From Girardinichthys multiradiatus (lineage: Eukaryota; Chordata; Actinopteri; Cyprinodontiformes; Goodeidae), in contig NC_061796.1 of the NCBI RefSeq assembly GCF_021462225.1, forward strand, positions 47,180,391 through 47,244,390: a stretch of DNA of 64,000 bases, read 5' to 3'. The position numbers and the translations under genes were made by a program. The notes below the pieces were generated by a model, which saw only the letters and a list, made by a program, of their open reading frames with translations, did not search any database and had not been told where the DNA came from. Positions 20,111-32,200 of the stretch are shown piece after piece (position 1 is the first letter of the stretch; each line of letters starts with the position of its first letter).

Positions 20111-23100
20111 CTTTAAATTAAACTGCTTGGATGCTCTTCTTTAGTAATCACCATTTGTGGCTTACAGTCCTTGTGGAGGGAGTCAGCTGGAGTCTGCTGG
20201 ACAACTGTCAGACCAGCAGTCTCCCCATAATTTTGTCAGACAGAAAATAATCAGAATTTAGCATTTCAGCAGGAAAATTCCTTTTTATTGGTCGGATGTA
20301 TTACTAAACTTCTGAGAAACTGAACTCTGGTTATTTGTTAGCTGTAAGCCGTAATAATCAAAATAAACAGCTGGATTATATCACTCTGTGAAAAATAATC
20401 TGTTTAACGTTCAAGCTTCACTTGATAAATTAGAATACTAAAAGAAATGATATTTTTGATGATATTCTAACTTATTGAACTGCATCTCTAAGCTACAGTA
20501 ATAATAAAACTAAAATAAAAAGCTTAGATTTTCCTCCGATCTCCTCTCCAGGTTTTAGGATGTTAAACAGTTTCTACGACAAACCAGAACATTTTCAAAT
20601 AAATCTGCTTAAGGCAAGATATGAAATCGGTTCTGAAGCTGAAGAAGAAAAACTAAACAAATACTGACTGTTTTCTTCTGATGGAAGCTGAAGCAGCTGA
20701 GATGATGCAGACCTCAGGTTTATCTCTGGTTCTGATCCTGATGCTGATGTAGAACATCCCCTCTGCTGATGCCGATATTTATCCTCCATCCATCCTGGAT
20801 CGCCGCTCCTTCTTCAGAAGCCGCCCACCATCTTCTCAGAAGCTTTGACATCAGAGTTTAGAAGTTTCCCGCATGTTTCCTCGCATGATGGGAGGCAGGA
20901 ATCCACATCTTTATCCTTCTTCAGATTTCAGAGAAATTTTGATTATTGTCTCTGAGTCGCTCCATGTTCAGTATGTCAGCAGACGGTTATGAAAACACAA
21001 CATTTGGGATTTTATTGAATTATTTTCTTAATCTAAATCAAGTTGAGTCATTTTTCATGCTAGAATTTGAACTTGAATGCCCCACTAGATGGTTTATATC
21101 ATCAGCAAACAGTCTTCAGCATCCAGGGTTCCCTGTTAGAGGTTGTGGTATATGCTCATGTTTTTGGCTACATTTTGCACGCTGACCTCTGACCAGGAGG
21201 TGCAGGATTTTTTCATGTAAAAACATGTCTGAATGTTTCTGATCTGAGAGGAAACATACAACACCTGATTGAGGATCAAACCCTGAAATCATTGCCAACA
21301 GAGTAAATCCATCAGTCTCCATCTGATACAGATTTCTGTTTAACTCTGAATCACTAAGAGCTCGTCTCGAGTGAGCAACAAACACAGCGGCTGGATGTAA
21401 AACTGAACCCTGGCAATCAGTTTTCACACTCTTTCTTCTACTTTATTGTTCATAATGTCTAAAAGCAAACCCAGAAGCAGTGAGGAAGAGGATCCATCTT
21501 CCAGCCAGATGTTGCTGATCAAATACATCAATTAACTGATTGGGGCACGCATCTCTTTCATTTCTTCGCTCTCCATCAGAGGAGGCAGCTGCTATGTAGT
21601 GATGATGTAACCAGTCTGTAGCTGCAGGGGAATAGTTTCCTCTTGCAGCACGAGCTGAAATGTTTCCTGCAACAGGAATGCTGCGTCATCCCATGACTCT
21701 CCCCACTTCCCCTGGAAGATCAAGGGCTGGCTTTCCATAAGTTACATTTTGGCTATATGCGTGTTGAAGCGTTTCACAGCTTGTCCTGCTGGAGGCCAGC
21801 AGCCCGCAGTTGGCAGCAGGTTCTATAAGCAGATACAAATGGAGACTTGTCTGAAACTGCAGCCACAAAACAAAAACTGTGAGAGTGACAACAAAAAGAA
21901 TGACTCCACAAATAAGTGCAAAATGAGTTCACAACATACACAAATTCCATGAACAGATGCACAGCAACCATAAAACTACAGAGAAGCAAATTTACCGTAT
22001 AGACAGAACAGCAGCAGATACACATGAGCCCTGAAAATGATGCAGATAATAAAAATGAGACACAAAACAACCAAAAACTGACCAAAAAGGTTTACAATAA
22101 AAACTGTTAATTCTAGGAGTGTAACAGTACACAAAGGTCACAGTTTGGTACATTTTTGGTTTGTTTTAATAAAGATAAACAAATAAAAAGTAGCCATTAT
22201 AGAACTACATGGATGGACAGACGGACGGGTGGACGGATTATACAACAATCAAACTGAGGAATTGTGTCACATGAGAATAAAAAAGGTTTAAATCACTTTG
22301 GACTTGTTTTGTAATTAGATATTTCAGTTTACCAGATGTACTAGAATGCACCACTGGTCAGGATGGTATCAGTGTATTGTTGCATATTGTTCTGTGCAGT
22401 GTGTTTTTGACTGGTTGACTGCTGCGGAGAGCTGGATTTGGACCTCAGTGGACTTTTCTCCAGAACCAGTGATGTTTCCATTCAGCTTGATGTTGTTTCA
22501 GGTGAGTCATTCAGTTCAGTGCAGAGCTGCTATGCACCCTATTGTTGCTGAAAAATGCGAACGACAAAAGGTTCTGGCCCGGTCAACCGTTCTTTCTTCA
22601 CAGTAGCTGCATGAGAAACCTTCATGTTCCCAAACAGCAGAGTTCAGTGACAGCTGGGAGTCCTCTCTGTTAAGTCTAAGTGTCACTTTTTAAAGTAGCC
22701 TCAGAATGTAGCATTGACCACTTAGTTCCCCACATAAACACTCTGCCTGAGTTCAGGTAGACCGTAATGTTGTATTAGTTCGGAACATGTGTGTACAGGA
22801 CCGACAGGGCTGTACCACATTTTTTCAGTATGAATACATGTACCAATACAGTCAGACATTAACAAAACCACCAGAAACAAAACAGCAACTTAGAGACACA
22901 TCAGTGCAGAGATCGGAAGTGAATAATGACAGTTTAAGATGTGACAAATAGGAGAGAAAATACCCATAAAAACACAGAATGAGCCACAAAGTGGCACAAA
23001 ATGACAAAAGATGGTTTAAAAACTAGAAAGACACAAAAAAGAATGATATGTGAAATTCGTTCATCATCATGTTTCTAAGATTTATGATTCAGCTGAAAAT

Positions 23101-23390
23101 CTCCCCCTCCACTCCCACCAGTGTCAGAGAGGTGGGAGGTCGAAGGTCTCGGCTCCTACATGTCTGATTGATTCATTTAATCGTTTACCTGCAGCTCAAC
23201 TCTCAGTGGGACTTAATGGATGGATGGCAGCAGATTACAGAAAACATATTTGTTACTAAGTTTAATGTATGGAACTGGGCTCGCAGCAATCGATTCAGGG
23301 TGTCCGATCAGAACACTTTGTTATTCTGATGATTGTAGAACAAAATAGTCAGAGTCTTTATACTGAAATCAAGAATTTCCAAAACATGAA
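20110..23390. other. intergenic, no supported gene
   Basis: Two A-rich low-complexity stretches with repeated ACAAAA-type words lie near 21,840-22,110 and 22,840-23,050. A TATA-like GATAAATAT sits on the minus strand near 20,780, but no downstream gene could be joined to it. Confidence 0.35.
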
Positions 23391-23393
<3 letters not shown>

Positions 23394-23422
<29 letters not shown>

Positions 23423-23423
23423 G
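23394..23423 (+). repeat. (TG)n microsatellite
   Basis: About 13 uninterrupted TG dinucleotides. Confidence 0.95.
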
Positions 23424-23543
23424 TTTCTGTAAACGAAGCAGAATAATACAAACTGATTAGAACCAGAGTACATTATGAACATAAAGATACAGTCAAGCTG
23501 TAGTTAAAACTCTATACAGCTAACACGCTGACACTTAAACTGG

Positions 23544-24182
23544 TTGTTTAAACTTAAAGTCAGACATTCTCATTTACAGCTTTACAGCAAAACCACTGTC
23601 TTACTCTTCATCTGCTACTACAAAGGATACAGAAGCAGCAACACGATGACAGTGAATTTATCAGCTAGAAACGAGCTAGGAATAAAATCCTTTATGCTGG
23701 CGAACCACCACATATGCAAAACTTTATGTGAACAGAACTGCAGACAATTCAACAAATGCACTTATGGCCAGCAGAAACATAACTGGGTGCATCATAACAT
23801 TAAACGTACGGTTTATGAACGCACACAATGTCAGTCATTCAGCTGCAGTTTTCTCTCTGAGCTGCTGCTGACACGCATACCTGTGGTGCATTCAGGGGAA
23901 GTTCAGTGGGAAATTCCATACACAGCTCTACCCTTTTGTACAATATTACTGGAAATGATTGCTTCAGGAACACTCATATCACCCGGAGGAAGATGGCAAC
24001 ACCTGAGTGGTCGGTGGGTGGGGCTTAGACCAAACATAACCTCAGGGCCTGTTCAAGTTAATCGTTGTGAGTTCTCTTGCTGGAAAAAGTCAACTTTTTT
24101 TAATGATGGAAATCACTCACAAAACTTCCACAGAGAGAAAGACGTCCAGCATCAGCCAGGTGCTGCTTGTCAAATGGATTGA
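23544..24182 (+). other. 212-codon ORF of unknown origin
   Basis: The longest open frame on the plus strand outside recognised elements. It is rich in cysteine, histidine and asparagine, without a signal peptide, membrane helix or motif I know. No splice partners or homologous repeat were recognised. The most likely explanations are chance or a fragment of an unrecognised element. Confidence 0.2.
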
Positions 24183-24394
24183 TTACCTGATCATCATCAG
24201 TGTGAGAACCTCTGTAAAAACTGGATGTTTGTCACCTTTATGCTGCAGAGAATAAAGGTGTGTTAACACAATGCCAAGAAAAACATCAACAATGACCTTA
24301 AAGAAGCAACTGTTGCTGCCCATCAAAAGGTCCAAAATATCTGAAATCCATCATTCCATAGAGAGAAAACATCTCAGACAGCTGCCAATATTCC

Positions 24395-25835
24395 CAGGAG
24401 TAAGGCTAGGCTTAAAACCTTCCTTTTTGATAAAGCTTATAGTTAGAGTGGCTTAGGTTATCCTGAGTTATCTCTGTAGTTATGCTGCTATAGGCTTAGA
24501 CTGCTGGAGGACATAATGACCACTTTCACCCTCTTTGCTACATTCTCCTACTACTCTCAAATTATACTTTATCTGAAGTGATCGCTGACATGAACTTGTT
24601 AAGGTGGAACATCTTGTTCTCTCTATACTTTCCTCTTCCTAGAAGCTACACCTGACCTGGCTCTGTGTTTAGCTGTGGCACCTTCCTGGAGGGGGGCATC
24701 GGCTGAGCTGGCACTGCCAACAACTTAATGCTCACCTTCTACAGATGATCCACTTGGTCCTGTCTTTCAGTGTTTAACCCTTTCTCTCAAAGACAAAGCA
24801 ACTGTGGGAGTTATTGCTGCTAACAACAGTGTTTTATCCTTTAGAGTTTCCCCCTGCCAGATAGTTTATCTGATTAGCTGTGTTTCTCTACTAGATGAAG
24901 CCATCAATGGAGCTACTCTTGCCATACATTCTTTACTTTTTTTTTTAACACAGAAAGTACTCCTGGATCCATGTTTCTGTGTTTTTGCGTGTATGCTCTG
25001 TCTTCTGAAACCCCAGTCGGTCATTGCAGATAGCGATTACATACCCCTTTTCCATCAACGCGGTTTGGGGGCCCGTTCAGGTTCTACAACGTGATTCTGA
25101 ATCGGTGGTGCGTGTTTCCACCGACGAACAGAGGTTCCCGAGAGCGTACTGTGGTTCAACTCGGACACCGCAGAATTCTTGGTTCTTCTTAAAGAACCGG
25201 AAAGTCACCAGTGGGTGGACTGAAGATTCAGCCAAAACATGCAACAAGTAAGGCGCCGAAGGCAAAGAACGTACCTTATAAACATTATTTATATGTTAAA
25301 CACTCATTGTATACCTACTGGTTTCTGTTTCACCTCCGGGTGCTGAACATATGCAGATGGAAACATTGTACATACCATTGTTCTTGCTCGGAGTTGCTGT
25401 TTGTTTTCCGTATTAACTGTAGTTTATGAATACTCTGTTTCTGCCATGGAGGGAAAATTGAGCTGCTCAGGAAGCTCTGCTGTCTCACTACCATGCTGAT
25501 GATGACTCAGGTTCCCAAAACTGGTGCAAAAAACGTGTCGGTGCTCAACAGAACAGTTTGAAGGCACCCAAACTGAACCGGTTCAAGAACAAGAGCTCTT
25601 TCGATGGGAAAACTCTAACACTGAGCCTGGTTCTGGTTCTGTTGGAGGTTTTTTCTGTTTAAAGGGAGTTTTCCTCACCACTGTTGCCACATCCAGGGTC
25701 AGTATGGAGAATGCTACAAAGTTAACAACATGATGCTGTCGTCTATCCACTGTCGCTCATGCTTGCCTGAGTTTCCTTAGAAAGAAAATGTTTAACTCAT
25801 TTGAATAATAAACTGAACTTGACTGCATTGTTTAA
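24395..25835 (+). mobile_element. L2-type LINE 3' UTR, split by a small DNA element
   Basis: The sequence follows the L2 copy at 35.0-37.6 kb: the end of its ORF ([14 protein letters not shown]) at 24,415, then the 3' UTR with GCTGCTATAGGCTTAGACTG, CTTCTACAGATGATCCACTT and CACTGAGCCTGGTTCTGG. The last motif comes after an insert at about 25,045-25,612. It ends in a degenerate AATAATAAACTGAACTTGAC tail. Confidence 0.75.
25045..25612. mobile_element. non-autonomous element with short inverted ends
   Basis: The left end reads CCCCTTTTCCATCAACG and the right end GATGGGAAAACTC, which are roughly inverted. The insert splits the L2 3' UTR: flanks GCAGATAGCGATTACA and TAACACTGAGCC would be continuous in the L2 copy at 49.7 kb. 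A related element is at 34,561-34,975. Superfamily unresolved. Confidence 0.5.
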
Positions 25836-25854
25836 TAACCAGGATCAAAACGAG

Positions 25855-27025
25855 CTGCTAGAGGAGGTTCAACAAGCTGGTGGAGGTTCTCTGAGCTGCC
25901 GGAGGAGGTTCTCCAGGCGCTAGAGGTTCTCTGAGCTGCTGGTGGAGGTTCTCTGAGTTGCTGGAGGAGGTTCTCCAGGCGCTAGAGGTTCTCTGAGCTG
26001 CTGGTGGAGGTTCTCTGAGTTGCTGGCGCAGGTTCTCCGAGCTGCTGGAGGAGGCTCTCCAGGCACTGGAGGTTGTCTGACCTGCTGGAGATTCTAGAAG
26101 CTGCTGAAGGTTCTATGAGCTGCCGGAGGAGGTTCTCCAGGCGCTAGAGGTTCTCTGAGCTGCTGGTGGAGGTTCTCTGAGTTGCTGGAGGAGGTTCTCC
26201 AGGCGCTAGAGGTTCTCTGAGCTGCTGGTGGAGGTTCTCTGAGTTGCTGGAGCAGGTTCTCCGAGCTGCTGGAGGAGGCTCTCCAGGCACTGGAGGTTGT
26301 CTGACCTGCTGGAGATTCTAGAAGCTGCTGAAGGTTCTATGAGCTGCAGGAGGAGTTTCTCCAAACTGCTGGAGATTCTCTGAGCTGCTGGGGATTCTAG
26401 AAGCTGCTGAAGGTTCTACGAGCTGCTGGAGGATGTTCTATGAGCTGGTGGAGGAGGTTCTTCCAGCTGCTGGAGGTTCTCTGAGCTGCAGGAGCAGGTT
26501 CTCACTGCTGGAGGAGGTTCTCCAGGTACTGGAGGTTCTCTGAGCTGCTGGATATTCTTAGAGCTGCTGAAGGTCCTATGAGCTGCAGGAGGTTCTCTGA
26601 GCTGCTGGAGGAGGTTCTCTGAGCTGCTAGAGGATGTTCTCTGAGCTTCTGGAGGAGGTTCTATGAGCTGGTGGAAGAGGTTATCCAGGTGCTAGAGGTT
26701 CTCTGCGGTGCTGGAGGTTCCCTGAGTTGCTGGAGATTCTACGAGCTGCTGGAGGAGGTTCTATGAGCTGCTGGAAGAGGTTCTACAAACTGCTCGAGGT
26801 TCTATGAGCTGCTGGAGGTTCTATGGGCTGCTGGAGGTTCTATGAGCTGCTGGAGGTTCTACGAGCTGGTGGAGGAGATTCTCTGAGCTGCTGGAGCCGG
26901 TTGTCCGAGCTGCTGGAGGTTCTCTGAGCTGCTGGAGGAGGTTCTCCGAGCTTCTGGAGGAGGTTCTCCAGGCACTGGAGATTGTCTGAGCTGCTGGAGA
27001 TTCTACGAGCTGCTGGAGGAGGTTC
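25855..27025 (+). repeat. minisatellite array A with 224-bp higher-order duplication
   Basis: About fifty degenerate copies of a 19-25-bp unit built on GAGCTGCTGGAGGAGGTTCT. Markers TTCTCCAGGCGC at 25,909, 25,971, 26,133 and 26,195, and GGTTGTCTGACC at 26,071 and 26,295, show a 224-bp block duplicated in tandem. Confidence 0.95.
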
Positions 27026-27029
27026 TACA

Positions 27030-27474
27030 GTTTGGGTTTTATAATAGAGAGTGATCTTAAGTTAGATCGCCAGGTTGGAGCAGTGGTCAAGTCCTGTTTC
27101 TATCATCTTAGGCAGCTGGCATAGATTAAGCAAATTATTTTAAGACAAGATTTTGAAACAATAATTCATGCGTTTATTACAACTCGGATCGATTACTGTA
27201 ACGGTCTTTACTTTAGCCAGTCTTCCCTCAGGCATCTCCAGTTGGTCCAGAACGCTGCTGGTCGACTATTAACCGGAGTCGGGAGGAGGGAGGACATCAC
27301 CCATTTTATTTTTTGGCTTTTAACACATGTTGAGACTTTTGCTCTTACTTCTGCTATGGTGTTTTACAGTTTTTGTTGTCTTTTCATATTTTGCATGTTT
27401 ATTTTGATTTTTGTCTGTACAGCACTTTGTCGCAGCTACTGTTGTTTTAAAGTGCTTTATAAATAAAGTAGTAG
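27030..27474 (+). mobile_element. 5'-truncated L2/CR1-type LINE inside the minisatellite
   Basis: The plus strand encodes the end of a LINE reverse transcriptase (TIIHAF, TRIDYCNGLYFSQSSLRHLQ, LVQNAAGRLLTGVGRREDIT) followed by a short 3' UTR ending AAAGTGCTTTATAAATAAAG and GTAGTAG. Part of the coding tail is missing. It divides what was probably one array. Confidence 0.8.
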
Positions 27475-28350
27475 TAGTTCTCCGAGCTGCTGGAGGTTCT
27501 ACAAGCTGCTGGAGGAGGTTCTATGAGCTGCTGGAGGAGGTTCTCCGAGCCGCTGGAGGTTCTATGAGCTGCTGGAGATTCTACAAGCTGCTGGAGGAGG
27601 CTCTATGAGCTGCTGGAGGTTCTACAAGATGCTGGAGGAGGTTCTATGAGCTGCTGGAGGAGGTTCTCCGAGCCGCTGGAGGTTCTATGAGCTGCTGGAG
27701 ATTCTACAAGCTGCTGGAGGAGGCTCTATGAGCTGCTGGAGGTTCTATGAGCTGCTGGAGATTCTACAAGATGCTGGAGGAGGTTCTATGAGCTGCTGGA
27801 GGAGGTTCTCCGAGCCGCTGGAGGTTCTATGAGCTGCTGGAGATTCTACAAGCTGCTGGAGGAGGCTCTATGAGCTGCTGGAGATTCTACAAGATGCTGG
27901 AGGAGGTTCTATGAGCCGCTGGAGGTTCTATGAGCTGCTGGAGATTCTACAAGATGCTGGAGGAGGTTCTATGAGCTGCTGGAGGAGGTTCTCCGAGTCG
28001 CTGGAGGTTCTATGAGCTGCTGGAGATTCTACAAGCTGCTGGAGGAGGCTCTATGAGCTGCTGGAGGTTCTATGAGCTGCTGGAGATTCTACAAGATGCT
28101 GGAGGAGGTTCTATGAGCTGCTGGAGGAGGTTCTCCAAGCCGCTGGAGGTTCTATGAGCTGCTGGAGATTCTACAAGCTGCTGGAGGAGGCTCTATGAGC
28201 TGCTGGAGGTTCTATGAGCTGCTGGAGATTCTACAAGATGCTGGAGGAGGTTCTATGAGCTGCTGGAGGAGGTTCTCCGAGCCGCTGGAGGTTCTGGAGG
28301 AGGTTCTACGAGTTGCTGGAGAAGGGTCATACAAGGTGCTGGATCATGGG
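27475..28350 (+). repeat. minisatellite array B with ~142-bp higher-order unit
   Basis: Same 19-22-bp core as array A, but much more homogeneous. TTCTCCGAGCCGC or a close variant occurs at 27,541, 27,664, 27,806, 27,989, 28,131 and 28,273; the intervals are 123, 142, 183, 142 and 142 bp. Short ORFs in the array are by-products of the repeat. Confidence 0.95.
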
Positions 28351-29201
28351 GTTCTTAGTTTTTTCCATGGCTTTATCTATTCCAGCTAAAACTGAAGGAA
28401 ACTACTGGAGGTTTCAGGGTGAAAATGACCATGCATGATTTTTTAACATTTTATATTTCACATACAGCTTTTCCACTTTGCAGTTTCTACAGGTAGCATT
28501 AAGTGATTTTTCTCATGGACCAAACATAACCTAGCAAAGGAAGTCATTTGTTTTCAATCATATTTTAGATTATTTTCATGTTTGTTTTGAGATTAGATGC
28601 TAAGTTACATCTTTCACTCCAACATTTAAATGTTTAATAAGAAAATCTCCTTTTTGATCCAAATTAATTTACAGCATTTGATCTTGATCAGCAGCAGCTT
28701 CACAGTTTTCCTTAAAGTTCTGCTTGAGGCGACTGTTGGAGAGCTCGGTGTTTGACTGGAGCAGCAGCAGAACTCAGAACCACAACTGGACAGATTTTTT
28801 GTAGCTGCTTTCTTTTCTCAATGCAGACATAAGTGATGATGTCCTGCATGAGGGACTCAGACTAATGTGACGTTTCACAGATGCAACAGAAATACATGTA
28901 TTGTTTTCAGGACTGTTCATTAAAGAAAAACCCTCTAAACTGTCTTGAAAATCAGTTTAATGTGCAGCAGCTGAGCCAGGGTTGAGAAGAACTGTCCTTC
29001 TGCAGTTTTTGAAGGGGTGAAAGCTCCACAGATCAGGACTCTGGGGATGTTTCACTGACAGCTGGAAAACTGGATCATTTTTACCTCGACTGGATCAAAA
29101 CTGTAACTGAGAAGATAAATGACGGCTTGATGATCAGAGAGGATGGTCATATCTGTCTGAGCTTAGCTGCAGGTTATGTTTGATGAAAGATCCAGGTCCA
29201 A
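28350..29201. other. 3' flank of the hemojuvelin-like gene
   Basis: Probably contains the 3' UTR of the minus-strand gene. An ATTAAA hexamer on the minus strand at 28,956-28,961 is a plausible poly(A) signal. Nothing else is recognised. Confidence 0.4.
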
Positions 29202-32200
29202 TCAGGCCCCGCCCAGAATTCCCAGAATGCTGAGCAGCAGCAGCAGGAGTTGCAGTCGCGCTCGTCCTGCAGCAGCGACAGGAATCAGGTGGATGCCCTG
29301 TCCGTTGCTGATCATGTTTCGGGCGTCCTGCAGCGCGTTGACAGCAGCTGTACTGGAGTTCAGGTCTCCGCTGGTGATCAGGTCGAAAACGCATGCGTGA
29401 AAGTAGACGTCTTGAGTAGGAAGCAGAGCAGAACAGTGAGCCTCTGCTCTGATGGCGGCTTCAGCCAAAGAGTTCAGTGCCGGGGGGCTGAGTGTGTTTA
29501 TCCTCTGGGAGGCAGGGCAGCCCCACATGCAGAGCTGCAGGTCATGATCCGGGTCAAAGGCCTCAATGATGCCACGGGGCGAGCGGATCGACAAGCTGAG
29601 TGAACGCCCACTCTGACGCACCACCATCAGGGTTCCAATGTGAGCCGCCCGGATCTCGGCGTGTTGGCCGGGACTCTCGGTCCGCACCATGAGGACACGG
29701 TGACCTCTGCGCTCGCCACTCCACACCGAGCCGTCAGCGAACGCAGCAGGAACATTATCCAGCTCCGCCTGGTACTGCTGCTGGTCAGCACACTGACGCC
29801 AGCTCTTCAAGATGATGGTGATCTGAACGGAACCAGAACAACAGACAATGAGACACTGATGGGCATGAGCCAAGCAGTTTTAACTGTAGATATTAATTTT
29901 ATCAGTTAATTCTTATAAACGGAGTGGATAAAAATAGTGTAAAATCAACAGCAAAATATGGAGAATTATGTTTTATGATTATTAATGAAGATCATCTTAA
30001 ATGATTGCAGGAAAAGGATGGAGCAGAGAAAGGGAAACAGACAAAAAGACAAGGTGTTCTGGCTGTTATTATGAATAAAACACAGCCTAATCACTGTTTA
30101 TGTCCAAATATGTGGTATTTAAAGCATCTGGTGGCACAATTGTAGACTGCAACCAGCTTATTAGCCTGTTAAGCCTTAAAAGTTTTAGAAACAATTTCCA
30201 CCTGAAATTACACACCTGAAATAAATCAAGTATCGTACCACAGTTATAAGGTCTACATGTAAACCTTTGGTACTTGTGTAAAGGTAAGACATAAAAGAAT
30301 ATTTTTTGGGTGGAAGCACTATTGCAACAGTTACTATGATTTATTTGTGAATAAACAAAAAAACAATCAAAGACACCACAGACAATGGGTCGGGCTTAAC
30401 AGGTTAGTACCTAAACCACCTTTTCTTTTAGAAAAATGCTGAAGAAAGAAACACTACCTTGTTTTAATCCTCTGGAGCTGCAAGGAGAAACTGATTGTAA
30501 AACCAGGTAAAATAACTGAAAGCACCATCTCCAGGAGGAGATGCATATGTCCTGCATATTTTTGACTCAGTTTGCCTGTTTGAAGACACCTGATTTAAGT
30601 GAATGGGTCCTTAGAAGAACTAAGTAAAGCTTCTTTACGATTATTATTTTGCTATGAATACAGAACCAAGAACCTTCCATGACTGATCACTTTCACTTTA
30701 TACAAATTGATCTGGGTTGTGTCTGCTTTCAGACCATGCAGCTGGAGTTGTAGAACCAAAAGGGGTGTGGCCAAGAACTTACAGGATTAATCCTAGCATT
30801 ATGCTAAGATATGCATGGCCGTAACTACCATTGAGGACACCGAGGTCCGGACCTCAGTATTTTTCTGCTATGTAATATTAAATTAATCAAAACAATGCTT
30901 TCAAACAAAGTGGTTCTCTAAGTAGCTCCATCAGGTTACTGTAGGAGGCACTGCAACTGTGTAAGGCAGCCAAAATCACTGTCTACGAAGAAGAGTGCAG
31001 CTTTGCATACCCTACCGCTAAAAATAAAGACCAGAAGAAGAAGAGTGCAGCTTTGCATACCCTACCGCTAAAAATAAAGACCAGAAAAAGAAGAGTGCAG
31101 CTGACGGTGAAACAGCGGTTAAAAATCTTCTACTTTTATTCCCTTATTCTCCAAATAACAGTTCACTAGTCTTTCCTCCTCATAACACTGTATAGATTAG
31201 TTAGAATAGTTCCCACCCATTGACGACGACGTTTGATTTGTGTTGGCACATTTTTTGTGAGCGGCTGTGACAGACTGTTTCTATTTCAAGAACTAATGTT
31301 TCCATTCATTAAATTAAGACAGGAACTTTTTTTTTTTTTTTTACTGGTTTTATAAATGAACACGGATCCTTTATTTATTCCAGACAATAAAAAGAGATTA
31401 AACGGATGGCTGCTGTCCATCCACTTCAGCCAGGATGCATTGCTGAGACCCATGTCCCTGTGTTGTTCAAAACAAACAAAAACTGACTGGCCTTTGTAAC
31501 ATTTACTCTAGGCTACTACTGACCACGGATAGATGTGTTATTACAGTAATATCCAGGTCCGAAATTTGTTTTGAATGTGTTTGTGCAGATTGAACAATCA
31601 ACATTCATATAACCTTATTCATGTCATTTCAGTGAATCATCATGGTTGTGTCCTGAGTCCCTGTTGCCTCAGATGATGTCGCTCCCCATGGATTCACACA
31701 CACAAATACATGTCACATTCAAGTCACTTATGTTTTAATTAAATGCTTCCATTTTAATTAGGTTTTGGTCTTCTTTGTAACTGATGTGCAGGGGGACCTC
31801 ACTATTTTTTAAAGTCGTGCTACGGCCCTGAAGATATGTGTCAAGGATTTCCCCAAATCTTGGCAGTTCTCTTGCAGGGTGCCCAAATAAATTTAGTGCT
31901 TTAAATTCAAGAACACTTTCATCTTCAAGATTGATCTCTGCATCAGAATCTGCTGATCAACATATTTCTTAGGTCAGATGGACCAGGACTTTCTTGTGGC
32001 TCAGTTCTGTGAGCGCCTGCTCCTGAGGTGGATCAAGGGTGGGTCAACTTTAACCCCTTATTCTGTGTTGGTACCTTTCATTGTGTAGATCCTAGATGAA
32101 AGAGGGATCTGAAATTTCAGACATAATTTAACCAAAGTCACAAAAAAAGGTTTGGAAAATGATTTTAGTTTTTGATGAAAGCAAAATGTGTTGCTGGCCA

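Noticed and set aside
27411..28389. ORFs of 64-65 codons encoding ELLEE-like repeats
   Set aside because: They arise from the minisatellite unit and shift frame with unit length; no start context or splice signals support a protein.
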